From: Geomicrobium halophilum
Lineage (GTDB): Bacteria > Bacillota > Bacilli > Bacillales > Marinococcaceae
Length of the DNA: 64,000 bases
Direction: 5' to 3'
Assembly: GCF_014207655.1 (NCBI RefSeq)
Contig: NZ_JACHHJ010000002.1
Coordinates: 404,185 to 468,184 of the forward strand
Made by a program: the position numbers and the translations under genes. Within the stretch, counting starts at the first letter, position 1, and each line of letters opens with the position of its first letter. This document shows positions 26,397 through 35,435 of the stretch, one piece after another. Under the pieces are notes generated by a model, which saw nothing but the letters and a program-made list of their open reading frames with translations, was not told where the DNA came from and did no database searches.

Positions 26397-27094
26397 ATGG
26401 CATTTTTGTAACAGGCACTGATACTGGAGTTGGAAAAACCATTATATCTTGTGGACTTGCAGCTGTATTTAAAGAAAAAAAGATGGATACTGGTGTGTTT
26501 AAACCATTTTTAAGCGGTATTTCTCGTTACGATCCAGAAAGCGATACCTATTTAATGAAGCAAATGTCACAAACACCTCTTTCCATAGAGGACATTACCC
26601 CTTTTGAATTCAAGGAACCACTTGCTCCGTACGTTGCTGGGAAATTGGAAGGGAAGGAAGTTCGCATTGAGGAAGTATTGTGTCACTGCGAGAGAATCAG
26701 TAAAAGACACGAGTATTTTATTGTAGAAGGTGCTGGCGGGATCTCAGTACCGCTAGCTGAAAGTCTCTTAGTCAGTGATTTAATCAAAGCTTTGCAGATG
26801 CCAATTCTTATAGTAGCTCGACCCGATCTTGGGACGATTAATCACACGTTTCTAACCGTTCAATATGCAACAAGCATAGGTCTGAAGATCGCAGGAATCG
26901 TGATAAACGGAATGAGTGATCGTCTCGACCTCGCTGTAGAAACAAACCCAAGAATAATAGAAGAGTTATGCGGTGTGCCCATTGTAGGTATAACACCAAA
27001 GCTTGAAGAGCTAACAAAAGAAAGTGTTCAAAAAATGGTTAGTGATAATCTTGACATTACATTACTGATGGATCAGTGGGGGGTAGGAAAATGA
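26393..27094 (+). CDS. bioD: Dethiobiotin synthetase
   Basis: A 233-residue ATP-dependent carboxylase closing the ureido ring. The P-loop GTDTGVGKT is at residues about 6-14, the KPFLSG substrate loop near 38-43, and EGAGGISVPL near 115. ATG overlaps the bioF stop (ATGA), and its own end overlaps the bioB start by four bases. Confidence 0.95.
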   Translation: MNGIFVTGTDTGVGKTIISCGLAAVFKEKKMDTGVFKPFLSGISRYDPESDTYLMKQMSQTPLSIEDITPFEFKEPLAPYVAGKLEGKEVRIEEVLCHCERISKRHEYFIVEGAGGISVPLAESLLVSDLIKALQMPILIVARPDLGTINHTFLTVQYATSIGLKIAGIVINGMSDRLDLAVETNPRIIEELCGVPIVGITPKLEELTKESVQKMVSDNLDITLLMDQWGVGK

Positions 27095-28095
27095 ATCAAT
27101 GGATGGAACTTGCAGATCGAGTGTTGGATGGTGGGGAAGTAAAAAATGAAGAAGCACTTTCAATTTTGGAATGCCCAGATGAAAATATTCTTCTGCTTAT
27201 GCACGCTGCTTTCCAAATTAGAAAGCAGTTTTACGGAAAAAAAGTAAAACTTAATATGATTATGAATGCGAAGTCTGGATTATGTCCGGAAAATTGCGGC
27301 TATTGTGCTCAGTCTATAATTTCAAAGGCAGCGATTGATTCCTATAGATTTGTAGATAAGGATACTCTTTTAGAAGGTGCAAAGCGTGCGCATGATTTAA
27401 ATATAGGAACGTACTGTATCGTTGCTAGCGGCAGAGGACCATCTAATAGAGAAGTTGACAAAGTGGTTGAAGCAGTAAAAGAAATCAAGGACACATATGG
27501 ATTAAAAATTTGTGCATGTCTTGGATTGTTAAACCCTGAGCAAGCGAACAGACTAAAAGAAGCCGGGATCGATCGTTACAATCATAATATTAATACATCA
27601 AAGAGCAACCATCCAAACATTACAACTTCCCATACATACGATGACCGAGTTAATACAGTGGAAGTAGCGAAAGACTCCGGAATGTCTCCATGTTCAGGTG
27701 TCATTGTAGGTATGAAAGAAACAAAGCAAGAGGTAGTCGATATGGCTAACAGTTTAAAACTTCTTAATGCAGACTCAATTCCAGTAAATTTTTTATATGC
27801 TATTGATGGGACTCCGCTAGAAGGAGTGAATGAATTAAATCCCCTCTATTGCCTGAAAGTTTTGGCGTTATTCCGTTTTATCAATCCAACTAAAGAAATT
27901 CGAATTTCAGGCGGACGTGAAGTAAATCTTCGTTCCCTACAGCCATTGGGCCTATATGCGGCCAATTCCATCTTCGTTGGCGATTACTTAACAACAGGGG
28001 GACAAGAAGAAACCAAAGATCATAAAATGTTACTTGACTTAGGGTTTGAGGTGGAGTCCGTAGAAGAAATGAAAGCCAGCTTAGCAGAAAAATAA
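27091..28095 (+). CDS. bioB: Biotin synthase
   Basis: A 334-residue radical-SAM enzyme inserting sulfur into dethiobiotin. The [4Fe-4S]-SAM motif is CPENCGYCAQS near residue 68. [2Fe-2S] ligands include the later Cys residues in CACLGLL and SPCSGVIVGM, and the Arg of RISGGREVNLR is present. ATG 27091 is used (MNQWMELADRVLDGG, as in B. subtilis) rather than GTG 27076. Last gene of the operon; bioI, which follows in B. subtilis, is not seen downstream. Confidence 0.95.
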   Translation: MNQWMELADRVLDGGEVKNEEALSILECPDENILLLMHAAFQIRKQFYGKKVKLNMIMNAKSGLCPENCGYCAQSIISKAAIDSYRFVDKDTLLEGAKRAHDLNIGTYCIVASGRGPSNREVDKVVEAVKEIKDTYGLKICACLGLLNPEQANRLKEAGIDRYNHNINTSKSNHPNITTSHTYDDRVNTVEVAKDSGMSPCSGVIVGMKETKQEVVDMANSLKLLNADSIPVNFLYAIDGTPLEGVNELNPLYCLKVLALFRFINPTKEIRISGGREVNLRSLQPLGLYAANSIFVGDYLTTGGQEETKDHKMLLDLGFEVESVEEMKASLAEK

Positions 28096-28359
28096 GGTAT
28101 GTATTTGAATGAGGCTATACATCCTCTGTAAAAACAAACAATATCATTTTAATAGATCCAACAGATTTTAAAATAGGTTTATGGTTCGCCCAAGAATTGT
28201 TGAAATTCTTGAATGAATCATGCGTTGGCATTACGAAAGTTTCCAATAAGACAGACCATAAGAAGATATAAGTTAAGGACTGCTTATGACCGGCAGCTTA
28301 ACGGATTTTTCTACTTGAAGAGGCTGTCCTATAAGCAGTTGGTTTAATCCTAAAAAGTA
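28096..28359. other. Gene-free stretch after bioB with an inverted repeat
   Basis: I see no credible coding frame. ACTGCTTAT at 28279-28287 pairs with ATAAGCAGT at 28331-28339, and adjacent bases GGCAGC / GGCTGTCC extend the symmetry partly. It may be an extra terminator or the footprint of a lost mobile element. Confidence 0.4.
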
Positions 28360-28400
28360 ATCCCGTATCACTGTAAAAGTGGTACGGGATCGCTTTTTTA
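28360..28400. terminator. Bidirectional terminator between bioB and the M4 protease gene
   Basis: ATCCCGTATCACT pairs with AGTGGTACGGGAT (one G-T wobble) around a 5-base loop, followed by CGCTTTTTTA on the plus strand and ATTACTTTTTA on the minus strand. The two flanking genes converge here. Confidence 0.85.
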
Positions 28401-28469
28401 GAGGCGATTTTAGCTATTATAGCGGGTTGAAATTATAAGGACTTTGGATAGCCCCTATGCATTAAAGCT

Positions 28470-30260
28470 TTATTCAATCCCCACACCATCAAAGCCAGAT
28501 CTGGTAGCCTCTGTTTGTTCACTATCTTCTCCGTAGAGGTCGATAGCTGACTGAACGAAGGCAAAGCGGGTATCATCAAAGTCGGACAAAGGAGCTAAAT
28601 AAGTGGTTAAGGCACGATAGGTGATTTGTCCAAGATCCTCACGTCCGATGTCTTGTCCGATGAGGTAAGCGGCATGGTTAATAATGGATGAGTTGGTATG
28701 AACCCCGCCTCTATCTAGCGTAATTGGCAAGTCATAATATTCGTCCATGTGTGAAGGATATCCCCCTGATCCATCTCCATATTCCCAATAATCCTCATCT
28801 ACTTCAAATTGGCCGGGATCTTCAAGACTCCTCAACGCAAAACGGCCGTCTTCAATAGCAGCTGGCGCCATCACGTCTTCACCGACGTGCCAGCTGGAAT
28901 CATCGACGAGTACTCCAAATATGTCGGACATGGCTTCATTTACTGCACCGGATTGAAAACGATAAACCAGTCCAGCTGTATGGGTTGTAACACCGTGAGT
29001 AATTTCATGGGCAGCAACATCAAGACCCGCTGAAAGGGGAATAAAAAATTCTCCGTCACCATCCCCATAGGTCATCTGATTTCCGTTCCAAAAAGCATTA
29101 CCAAAGTCTTCGCCGTAATGGACGGTAGATACAAGGGCCATCCCTTCATCATCGATGGAGTTTCGGTCATGTTCTTCTAAGAAATATTCATAGACTTTAG
29201 TTGAATTATAATGGGCATCTACCGCAGCAGCATGGGATTCATCTCTAAAGTTAAATGCAGCATTGACATTGGAATAAGGAACACCCGGCAAATTGAAATC
29301 CTCGCTTGGCCATTGATGTTTAAAATCGTAAGTAAAGATTCCGTCTAAGTCAGGAACAGAAAAATCTAGCAAACTGAACGTTCTGCCCTGCCTTTCTTCT
29401 GCTGGTTTATGGGAAATGTTCAACACGCGATTATCGCCATGTACGCCTATTCCGGGCCCGGACGCGGATTGATATTGCTCAGGGTCTAGTTCGTCTGGAG
29501 ATTGTGCAGCAAAAGCCTCTATTTGTTGCTCTTGGTTATTTTCCTCGTTTGACATTTGCTCGGTTTCTAGTCCTGCTGATTCAGCCAAATCGGAAATGGT
29601 ATCGTATTTGTCAAGCACTTCTCCATCCATTGCATCAACAAAAACAAACCAATTCCCTGGATCTTCCGTCAAGTAATTAATGTTTACTTTATAAACGAGG
29701 TGTCCCTCTCCATCTAATGGATACACCACTAACTCTGAAGTGGGCTCTTCTTCTAACGTTTCAGGAGCTGAAACGGCATTGCGAGCGATATCGAAGGCTT
29801 GATTCTCTGAAACACTTGCATCTGTATCCATTTCCATTTGATCGATGTGTGTATGGAAATGGCCGTTCACTGTTTGAACACGATTTTCTTCATTAAAATG
29901 GACAATAACTTGGTGCCCTTCAACAGGTACGCCATCTTTCAATTGCTGTAAGCGAACGTGAGTCATTTCTTCGTCATCGGTCCATTCCTCTAATACTTTA
30001 AAGTCCTCGGATGGGTTCTGCATGTCAAAGAGACTTTTGTTTGTTTCTAAAAAATTCTTAGCCGCATCAGCATCACTTGCTTGACTCCTGAGCGAGCGCT
30101 GCATTTGAAAAGCAGTGTCCTCTTGTTGGTAAAGAATTCTGGAATCTTCACTGTTTTCTTCCGGAACTTCTTTTTCTGACTCAGCAAAAGCTCCATTGCC
30201 CATTATAAGCCCCATTACTAACGTCATCGATAAACAGCTTGTCCACTTCTTTTTAGACAT
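28470..30260 (-). CDS. Secreted M4-family zinc metalloprotease (bacillolysin/thermolysin type)
   Basis: A 596-residue preproprotein. A signal peptide with basic start and hydrophobic core ends near AFA26. An FTP/PepSY propeptide covers roughly residues 45-215. The catalytic domain contains the zinc motif HEITH (about residue 417), the third ligand in GAVNEAMSD and the catalytic His in DRGGVHTNSSI. The mature region is rich in Asp and Glu, as in halophile exoenzymes. The chain has the full M4 domain order. ATG is preceded by AGGAGGAGAG. A dyad overlapping a TTGACA lies 110-130 bp upstream. Confidence 0.93.
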   Translation of the reverse strand: MSKKKWTSCLSMTLVMGLIMGNGAFAESEKEVPEENSEDSRILYQQEDTAFQMQRSLRSQASDADAAKNFLETNKSLFDMQNPSEDFKVLEEWTDDEEMTHVRLQQLKDGVPVEGHQVIVHFNEENRVQTVNGHFHTHIDQMEMDTDASVSENQAFDIARNAVSAPETLEEEPTSELVVYPLDGEGHLVYKVNINYLTEDPGNWFVFVDAMDGEVLDKYDTISDLAESAGLETEQMSNEENNQEQQIEAFAAQSPDELDPEQYQSASGPGIGVHGDNRVLNISHKPAEERQGRTFSLLDFSVPDLDGIFTYDFKHQWPSEDFNLPGVPYSNVNAAFNFRDESHAAAVDAHYNSTKVYEYFLEEHDRNSIDDEGMALVSTVHYGEDFGNAFWNGNQMTYGDGDGEFFIPLSAGLDVAAHEITHGVTTHTAGLVYRFQSGAVNEAMSDIFGVLVDDSSWHVGEDVMAPAAIEDGRFALRSLEDPGQFEVDEDYWEYGDGSGGYPSHMDEYYDLPITLDRGGVHTNSSIINHAAYLIGQDIGREDLGQITYRALTTYLAPLSDFDDTRFAFVQSAIDLYGEDSEQTEATRSGFDGVGIE

Positions 30261-30372
30261 TTCGTCTCTCCTCCTTATAAAAGCTTGTCAATATTTTGTC
30301 ACACGAAGTAATAAAATGCTACCCAACAAACGTAACATTATAAAAATTCAAATAATTAAAATCATACCTTTT

Positions 30373-30393
30373 ATCCTAATGTCAAGTTAGGAT
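30373..30393 (-). promoter_or_regulatory. Operator-like dyad over a TTGACA hexamer upstream of the M4 protease gene
   Basis: ATCCTAA-N7-TTAGGAT is a perfect 7-bp dyad. Read on the minus strand the centre holds TTGACA (CTTGACA), a good -35. A repressor binding here would shut the protease promoter. No regulator is named. Confidence 0.45.
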
Positions 30394-30565
30394 CATCTCA
30401 CATAAAACATTCAATTGTTTTCGACCCCAGAAAGAACGATAAGATAAATAGCTTTTAATACTTTTAACGAAAGGGAAGAATCAGGAACTACTTGTTAATG
30501 AAATGGAAATTTGAAATAATTGTTATAAAATTATATGGCTGGATTGTGAAGGAAAGTGGTTCTTA

Positions 30566-31019
30566 ATGTTAATTAGAGAGAGAACCTGGAGATGCAGAAC
30601 GTTTTTTAACTCTAATGAAGCAAATGGATACGGAAACAGATTTTATGCTTATGGAACCAGGAGAAAGACTTCCCTTCAACAACAACGTAAACAACTAGAA
30701 ATTATGCAACAGTAGAGCAATCAAACAATCTTTATTGCAGAAAAAGAAGGAAGGTTCGTTGGTTACCTTATTGTTTATTGGGGGAAGTGTAAAGCGGACA
30801 AAGCACGCTGCTTATCTTGTCATTGGTATCGTAAAGGAGTACCGAGGTCAAGGGGGAGGAACAGCCTTATTTCAACGGATAGAAAATCGGGCAATCAATC
30901 ATTCTATTACATGATTAGAGCTCACGGTGGTCATTCAAAATAAGCCAGCTCTAACTCTATATGAGAAATGCGGTTTTAAAATAGAGGGAGCCAAAAGAAG
31001 CTCACTTATGATGCGATGA
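30566..31019 (+). pseudogene. Decayed GNAT-family N-acetyltransferase
   Basis: The acetyl-CoA-binding motif is readable as VIGIVKEYRGQGGGTALFQR (about 30815-30875), and the C-terminal part as NKPALTLYEKCGFKIEGAKR, ending at TGA 31019. Upstream, LIRER, then DAERFLTLMKQMDTETDFM, then IFIAEKEGRFVGYLIVYWG appear in changing frames with an in-frame TAG near 30713. At least three frameshifts separate the blocks. This is a dead gene resembling Bacillus GNAT acetyltransferases of about 170 residues. Confidence 0.8.
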
Positions 31020-31070
31020 AATGATCTTTAACAAAAGGCGATTGCGAGTAATCGTTTAAAAATTTTTAAC

Positions 31071-31099
31071 AGCCGCATTTTGGATGGAAGAATGCGGCT
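31071..31099. terminator. Hairpin after the GNAT remnant
   Basis: AGCCGCATT pairs with AATGCGGCT around an 11-base loop. The T-run is short (TTTC). Probably the old terminator of the decayed acetyltransferase gene. Confidence 0.5.
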
Positions 31100-31255
31100 T
31101 TCGATCGTTAAAAGTAATAAGCTTGATTTTCATTGAACAGGTGTGGCAATGATCGTTTCTCGGCTTGATTTAGAGACTCGTAATCTTTTTATTTTTATTG
31201 GTATAATTCCTACGATCCTCTAGCACTCAATCGTAAGATAAAGGCAGGTCCTATC

Positions 31256-32638
31256 ATGAGTTCAAATAATCTATCTTCTTTACATCGACGTTTGATTGTT
31301 GCCATTGCACTTTCAGGTTCTTTTTTATCTGTACTTACTCAGTTTCTCCTTATTACCGCGTTTCCACGAATCATGGTTGAATTCGATGTAAACGCAAGTG
31401 AAGTTCAGTGGCTGACGACCAGCTTTATGTTGACGATTGCTGTTCTTATTCCAATAACGGCGTTTTTGATCGATACTTTTAAAACAAGAACATTAATGAT
31501 GAGTGCGATGTTTTTATTTTTTATAGGGACGCTGCTTGGATTGTTTGCGCCAACATTTGAAATTTTACTTGCGGGGCGCATTTTTCAAGGGGCTGGATCT
31601 GGCATTATGATGCCGCTCATGCAGACGATTCTGCTGCTCATTTATCCGCGGGAAAAACGGGGGTTTGCGATGGGGATGGCGGGGCTTGTGATTAACGTTG
31701 CACCTGCGATTGGTCCCCCAATCTCTGGCGTTATTATTAACAGTTTCGAATGGCGTGCGGTTTTCTTATTAACGCTTTTGATTGCTGCGCTGATTATGCT
31801 TTTTATTTTCCTGTTTATGCGTAATGTCACTGAGCAAAGAGAGTCAAATATTGATGTTCTTTCAATTCTTTTATCAAGCATAGGCTTTGGCGGTATCCTT
31901 TATGGTTTTAACACAATGGAAGCGGCGGGTGCAGAAACTGGAATTGCCATCTTCATCATGAGTGCAGGAATTGTATCTCTATGTTTGTTTGTGGTAAGAC
32001 AGTTTCGGCTACAAACCCCTATTCTGGAATTACATGTTCTCAAGGTGCCTATATTTGCTCTAGTTACGATCATTTCAATCCTTTCTTTTAGTTTATTGAT
32101 TTCTACCGAAACGATCTTGCCGATGTACGTGCAAAATGTTCAGGGACTTTCGGCTCTACACGCAGGAATTATTGTTTTCCCCGGGGCTATGACACTCGCG
32201 GTCATGTCGCTTTTGGCAGGAAAACTATTCGACAAGTACGGAGGGAAACGTATGGCTAAGATTGGTTTTCTCCTGCTTGCTGTAACTACACTGTGTTATT
32301 ATTTGATGCTTGATGTGGATACACCTCTCGTTTTCGTAGCGATAGTATTCATGTTTGTCATGGGCGGTGTTGCTCTGATCAATATGCCGATCATGACCGC
32401 GGGTATCAACGCTTTGCCGGATTCATTAGTTGCCCATGGAACGGCGATTGTAAATACTGCTCGTCAATTTGGAGGATCGCTAGGTTTAACGTTTATTATT
32501 TCATTTATTACTCTAGAAACTGCTGAAAATGGTGCCGTGGATGCACTAAGCTTTTTGGACGGAGTCTTACATGCTTTTTTTGTAGCCTTTCTGTTTGCGG
32601 TTGCAGGATTTCTTTTCTCTTTAATGATAAAAAAATAG
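31256..32638 (+). CDS. MFS drug exporter, DHA2 family
   Basis: A 460-residue membrane protein with about 14 hydrophobic segments, the count typical of the DHA2 (EmrB/QacA/LmrB) group of proton-coupled efflux pumps. Early motif GRIFQGAGSGIMMPLMQ near residue 105 and the motif-C stretch GPPISG near 155 support this. ATG 31256 follows AAAGGCAGG. Its substrate is unknown. It stands alone between a dead acetyltransferase and the acidic lipoprotein. Confidence 0.88.
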   Translation: MSSNNLSSLHRRLIVAIALSGSFLSVLTQFLLITAFPRIMVEFDVNASEVQWLTTSFMLTIAVLIPITAFLIDTFKTRTLMMSAMFLFFIGTLLGLFAPTFEILLAGRIFQGAGSGIMMPLMQTILLLIYPREKRGFAMGMAGLVINVAPAIGPPISGVIINSFEWRAVFLLTLLIAALIMLFIFLFMRNVTEQRESNIDVLSILLSSIGFGGILYGFNTMEAAGAETGIAIFIMSAGIVSLCLFVVRQFRLQTPILELHVLKVPIFALVTIISILSFSLLISTETILPMYVQNVQGLSALHAGIIVFPGAMTLAVMSLLAGKLFDKYGGKRMAKIGFLLLAVTTLCYYLMLDVDTPLVFVAIVFMFVMGGVALINMPIMTAGINALPDSLVAHGTAIVNTARQFGGSLGLTFIISFITLETAENGAVDALSFLDGVLHAFFVAFLFAVAGFLFSLMIKK

Positions 32639-32728
32639 AAGTAACGAGTGGTAATCATTTCATCTAGTTTAAAAAAACATCCGAGTGGGAATGCGAATAG
32701 AGGAATTATTGACTTGGAGGTTTTTAAC

Positions 32729-33340
32729 ATGAAAAAATTTGGAATGATGGCGTTATCTGCAGTGTTTGCCACAGGTGTAGCCGCTTGCGGAGTCGGTGGT
32801 GAAGATGATGATGCTGCGGGCGATAACGGCGGAGCCACGAACGGAGATGATCCTGCAGAAGAAACGGATGACGATGACGACACAGATGCGGACAATGGAG
32901 ACGAAGGCGAAGACGAAGATGATGAAGGCGAAGACGAAGATGATGAAGGCGAAGATGACATGGACGAGGATACAGGTGATGAAGAGGCAAACGGTGATGA
33001 AGACTGGTTTGAATCGCTCTCATTTGATGAATTTGAAATAGAAGCTGAGTATAGCGACGGAGAATATGAAGCTCAATATGAGTATGAAGACGGCAATCCA
33101 GAAGCAGAAATTGAAGACACTCGTGATGGCGAAGATATCGAAATGGAAGGCGAAGAGGCTTTAGATGAACTTTCCGGTATTCTTCCAGAAATGGATGTTA
33201 ACGAAGACTCTAGTGACGATGAAGTACTAGATGCTGCCATTGATGCCTTTGAACTCGATGAAGACTACGACGAGTTGGAAGTGGAAATTGAGTTCCTTGA
33301 TAACGATGAACAAATTGAAGTGGAAGATGAAAACGACTAA
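32729..33340 (+). CDS. Extremely acidic lipoprotein
   Basis: A 203-residue protein with a lipoprotein signal (MKKFGMMALSAVFATGVAAC, lipobox Cys20), so it is predicted to be anchored on the outer face of the membrane. The chain after Cys20 is dominated by Asp, Glu and Gly, almost lacks Lys and Arg, and holds a GEDEDDE tandem repeat at about residues 60-76. The C-terminal half has a regular alternation (FEIEAEYSDGEYEAQYEYEDG) suggesting beta strands of a PepSY-like or DUF-type fold. ATG 32729 follows TTGGAGG. Function unknown; acidity suggests high external salt or cation binding. Confidence 0.8.
   Translation: MKKFGMMALSAVFATGVAACGVGGEDDDAAGDNGGATNGDDPAEETDDDDDTDADNGDEGEDEDDEGEDEDDEGEDDMDEDTGDEEANGDEDWFESLSFDEFEIEAEYSDGEYEAQYEYEDGNPEAEIEDTRDGEDIEMEGEEALDELSGILPEMDVNEDSSDDEVLDAAIDAFELDEDYDELEVEIEFLDNDEQIEVEDEND
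32903..32959 (+). repeat. 21-bp in-frame tandem repeat in the acidic lipoprotein gene
   Basis: Two identical 21-bp units beginning GAAGGCGAAGACGAAGATG, followed by a partial third unit, encode (E)GEDEDD repeats. The perfect identity suggests recent slippage. Confidence 0.8.
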
Positions 33341-33349
33341 TTTTTCAAC

Positions 33350-33386
33350 AGGTGCTGTGCTTTTACCAAAGCCAGCATCTTTTTTA
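33350..33386 (+). terminator. Terminator of the acidic lipoprotein gene
   Basis: AGGTGCTG with inner GCTTT pairs with AAAGC and CAGCATCT, followed by TTTTTTA. It begins nine bases after the stop codon. Confidence 0.8.
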
Positions 33387-33489
33387 TCGGAGATGTTAAT
33401 TAGAAAACATAAGTCCCGAAGCATTCCAACGCAACTTAAGGATTCGTACTTCGGCTAAAGTGAACGATCGGAATATAGAGATTGTACGA

Positions 33490-33818
33490 TTTTATGGTTA
33501 ACTCTTCGGGCCGTGTGCCTCTGAAAAGATAGAAGGTCGTTTTTACAGCTCTACGGGTGGCCAATCAGACTTTGTTCAAGGTGCTGCTTTTACAAATTTC
33601 AGCAGAAGCTATATTGGTTCATCTGACTCCAGGGTCAGCGGTAACGCAAAAAATGATGTTCACTATATTGTGACTGAATACGGGGTAGTCAACCTTAAAG
33701 GAAAAGTATTGTAGAACGGGCTAAGTTGTTAATGAGCATTGCCCGCTCTAAAATTCGGAATGAACTTACGCGAGAAGCCCGAGAGTTGAATGTCATCAAC
33801 GGATCCGAAGTTGAATGA
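33490..33818 (+). pseudogene. C-terminal remnant of an acetyl-CoA hydrolase / CoA-transferase
   Basis: Readable blocks are SEKIEGRFYSSTGGQSDFVQ (about 33520-33580), NDVHYIVTEYGVVNLKGK (33651-33704), then, after a one-base frameshift, VERAKLLMSIARSKIRNELT ending at TGA 33818. These are the characteristic C-terminal motifs of the acetate/4-hydroxybutyrate CoA-transferase family (GGQxDF, NDVHYVVTEYG, LKGKS). The first three hundred residues are gone and there is a frameshift, so it is dead. Confidence 0.85.
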
Positions 33819-33855
33819 TGTATTGATTCCAGACATGTGAGGTTCACATTTTATC

Positions 33856-34353
33856 TTATTCCCCAGCCCGCCTTGGATGTGCAAAATCACCGCTTTTCCC
33901 GCCGGTTTTTTGGATCAGTAATGTTTCTTTAATGATCATGGATTTGTCGATAGCTTTACACATGTCATAAAATGTCAAAGCAGCAGCAGTGACAGCGGTT
34001 AAGGCTTCCATTTCCACGCCTGTGTTGCTTTTTACCGTGACTGTAGCTTGAATGATGAGTTCGTAACCATCATCGGCTTCTTGGTAATCAAAGGATAGAT
34101 CGGTGCCTTGAAGTGGAATCGGGTGGCACATGGGGATCCAGTCCGGTGTTTTCTTGGCACCCATCACACCAGCGATTTGTGCGGCTTGTAAAGGGTCTCC
34201 TTTTTTCAGTCCTTGACGTTGAATAGCTTGGTATAATTCCTCGGACATTAAGATTCGGCTTTCAGCGGTCGCCGTTCGCGTTGACTCTTCTTTATGCGAG
34301 ATATCGACCATTTTCGAACGACCTTCATCATTGTAATGGGAAAACTCACTCAC
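33856..34353 (-). CDS. moaC: Cyclic pyranopterin monophosphate synthase
   Basis: A 165-residue second enzyme of molybdenum cofactor synthesis, turning the MoaA product into cPMP. Conserved blocks are MVDISHKEESTRTA, KGDPLQAAQIAGVMGAKKT, IPMCHPIPL, TGVEMEALTAV and MCKAIDK. Last gene of moaB-mobA-moaC on the minus strand; its start is 3 bp after the mobA stop. Confidence 0.96.
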   Translation of the reverse strand: MSEFSHYNDEGRSKMVDISHKEESTRTATAESRILMSEELYQAIQRQGLKKGDPLQAAQIAGVMGAKKTPDWIPMCHPIPLQGTDLSFDYQEADDGYELIIQATVTVKSNTGVEMEALTAVTAAALTFYDMCKAIDKSMIIKETLLIQKTGGKSGDFAHPRRAGE

Positions 34354-34356
34354 GAT

Positions 34357-34929
34357 TTATTCCTCCTTCAGATGCCAGTCTTCTGGCTGATTAATGTTAA
34401 TAAAAGCTGGATGATTCGGTGAAAAAGATAATGTATATGTGTTTACAGTTTCGTATAAAGCTTTCATACTGCTTTCTTTTTTTATCAATTCTCTTAAACG
34501 AGGCAAGAGGCGCATATGATAGGCGGCGTGAAGCGGCTGATAACGTTTAGCCGTCGGCAGGATGATATCAGCGGATGGAAGGCTGTTGGCCGCTCGAAGA
34601 TTGGCCTGCACAATGTCTTTGGACATGTAAGGGAGGTCCCCGGCTAATATTTGCAGCCAGTCGAAAGGGTGGGAAGACAATTCTTCCATTGCGGTATATA
34701 AAGCAGATAAGGGGCCTCCGTGAGCGTTTGGCTCAATGATCACATTGGCATGATTAAAAGCACAGGCAAGCTCTTGATTGGTTACGATATAGATTGAAGG
34801 AATGCCGGCGTTTGTCATTGCAGTGATGCTTTGCTGATAGAGGGGGGCTCCATTATATTCTTCAAAAAGTTTTTGTTTACCGTAGCGCGATGAACGCCCT
34901 CCAGCAAGTATAACACCAGCTGTTTTCAT
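34357..34929 (-). CDS. mobA: Molybdenum cofactor guanylyltransferase
   Basis: A 190-residue nucleotidyltransferase making Mo-bis-MGD, the form needed by the NasC nitrate reductase. The N-terminal loop LAGGRSSRYGKQK binds GTP, and LAGDLPYM contains the metal-binding Asp. Start overlaps the moaB stop (ATGA). Confidence 0.94.
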   Translation of the reverse strand: MKTAGVILAGGRSSRYGKQKLFEEYNGAPLYQQSITAMTNAGIPSIYIVTNQELACAFNHANVIIEPNAHGGPLSALYTAMEELSSHPFDWLQILAGDLPYMSKDIVQANLRAANSLPSADIILPTAKRYQPLHAAYHMRLLPRLRELIKKESSMKALYETVNTYTLSFSPNHPAFININQPEDWHLKEE

Positions 34930-35417
34930 TTGCGCAGCTCTCCTACAATATGGGGAAGCACTGGTAAAATCAGCTCTTTCATTGCGAGACGAACGGCGTT
35001 CGAGGATCCTGGAAGGGCGAAAAGAGCAGTTTGATCCCGCGTGCCGGCTAAAGCTCGGCTGAGCATAGCTTTTGCACCGATTTCCTCGTAGCTTTTCATT
35101 CGAAACAGCTCTCCGAATCCTTCCATTTCCTTATGGATAATGCTTTTCATGGCTTGGTAGGTGACGTCTTTGCCGCTAATACCGGTACCGCCATTGGTAA
35201 TGATGGCATCGATCCCACCTTTGCTCGTCCATTCCGTAAGCATGTTTTGAATCGCTTCGTGATCATCCTGTATCAATTGATAGGCGGCGATTTTGTGATC
35301 ATGTCCCTCAAGATAGGAACCAATAAGGGCGCCGCTTTTATCTTCGTCCTCCGTTCGCGTATCTGACATCGTCAGGATCGCCGCCTGAACTGTAGAAGCA
35401 TCTCGCTCATGATGCAT
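34926..35417 (-). CDS. moaB: Molybdopterin adenylyltransferase, MoaB/MogA family
   Basis: A 163-residue protein with the MoCF_biosynth domain: LTMSDTRTEDEDKSG, NGGTGISGKDVTYQA and LFALPGSSNAVRLAM. It adenylates molybdopterin before metal insertion by MoeA. First gene of the minus-strand moa operon, divergent from moaA. Confidence 0.93.
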   Translation of the reverse strand: MHHERDASTVQAAILTMSDTRTEDEDKSGALIGSYLEGHDHKIAAYQLIQDDHEAIQNMLTEWTSKGGIDAIITNGGTGISGKDVTYQAMKSIIHKEMEGFGELFRMKSYEEIGAKAMLSRALAGTRDQTALFALPGSSNAVRLAMKELILPVLPHIVGELRK

Positions 35418-35435
35418 TTTTTTCTTCCTCCCTCT

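Noticed and set aside
32464-32961. Long minus-strand ORF rich in Ser/Pro
   Set aside because: It is the antisense of the acidic lipoprotein's Asp/Glu codons and the end of the exporter gene; no ribosome binding site and no protein-like composition.
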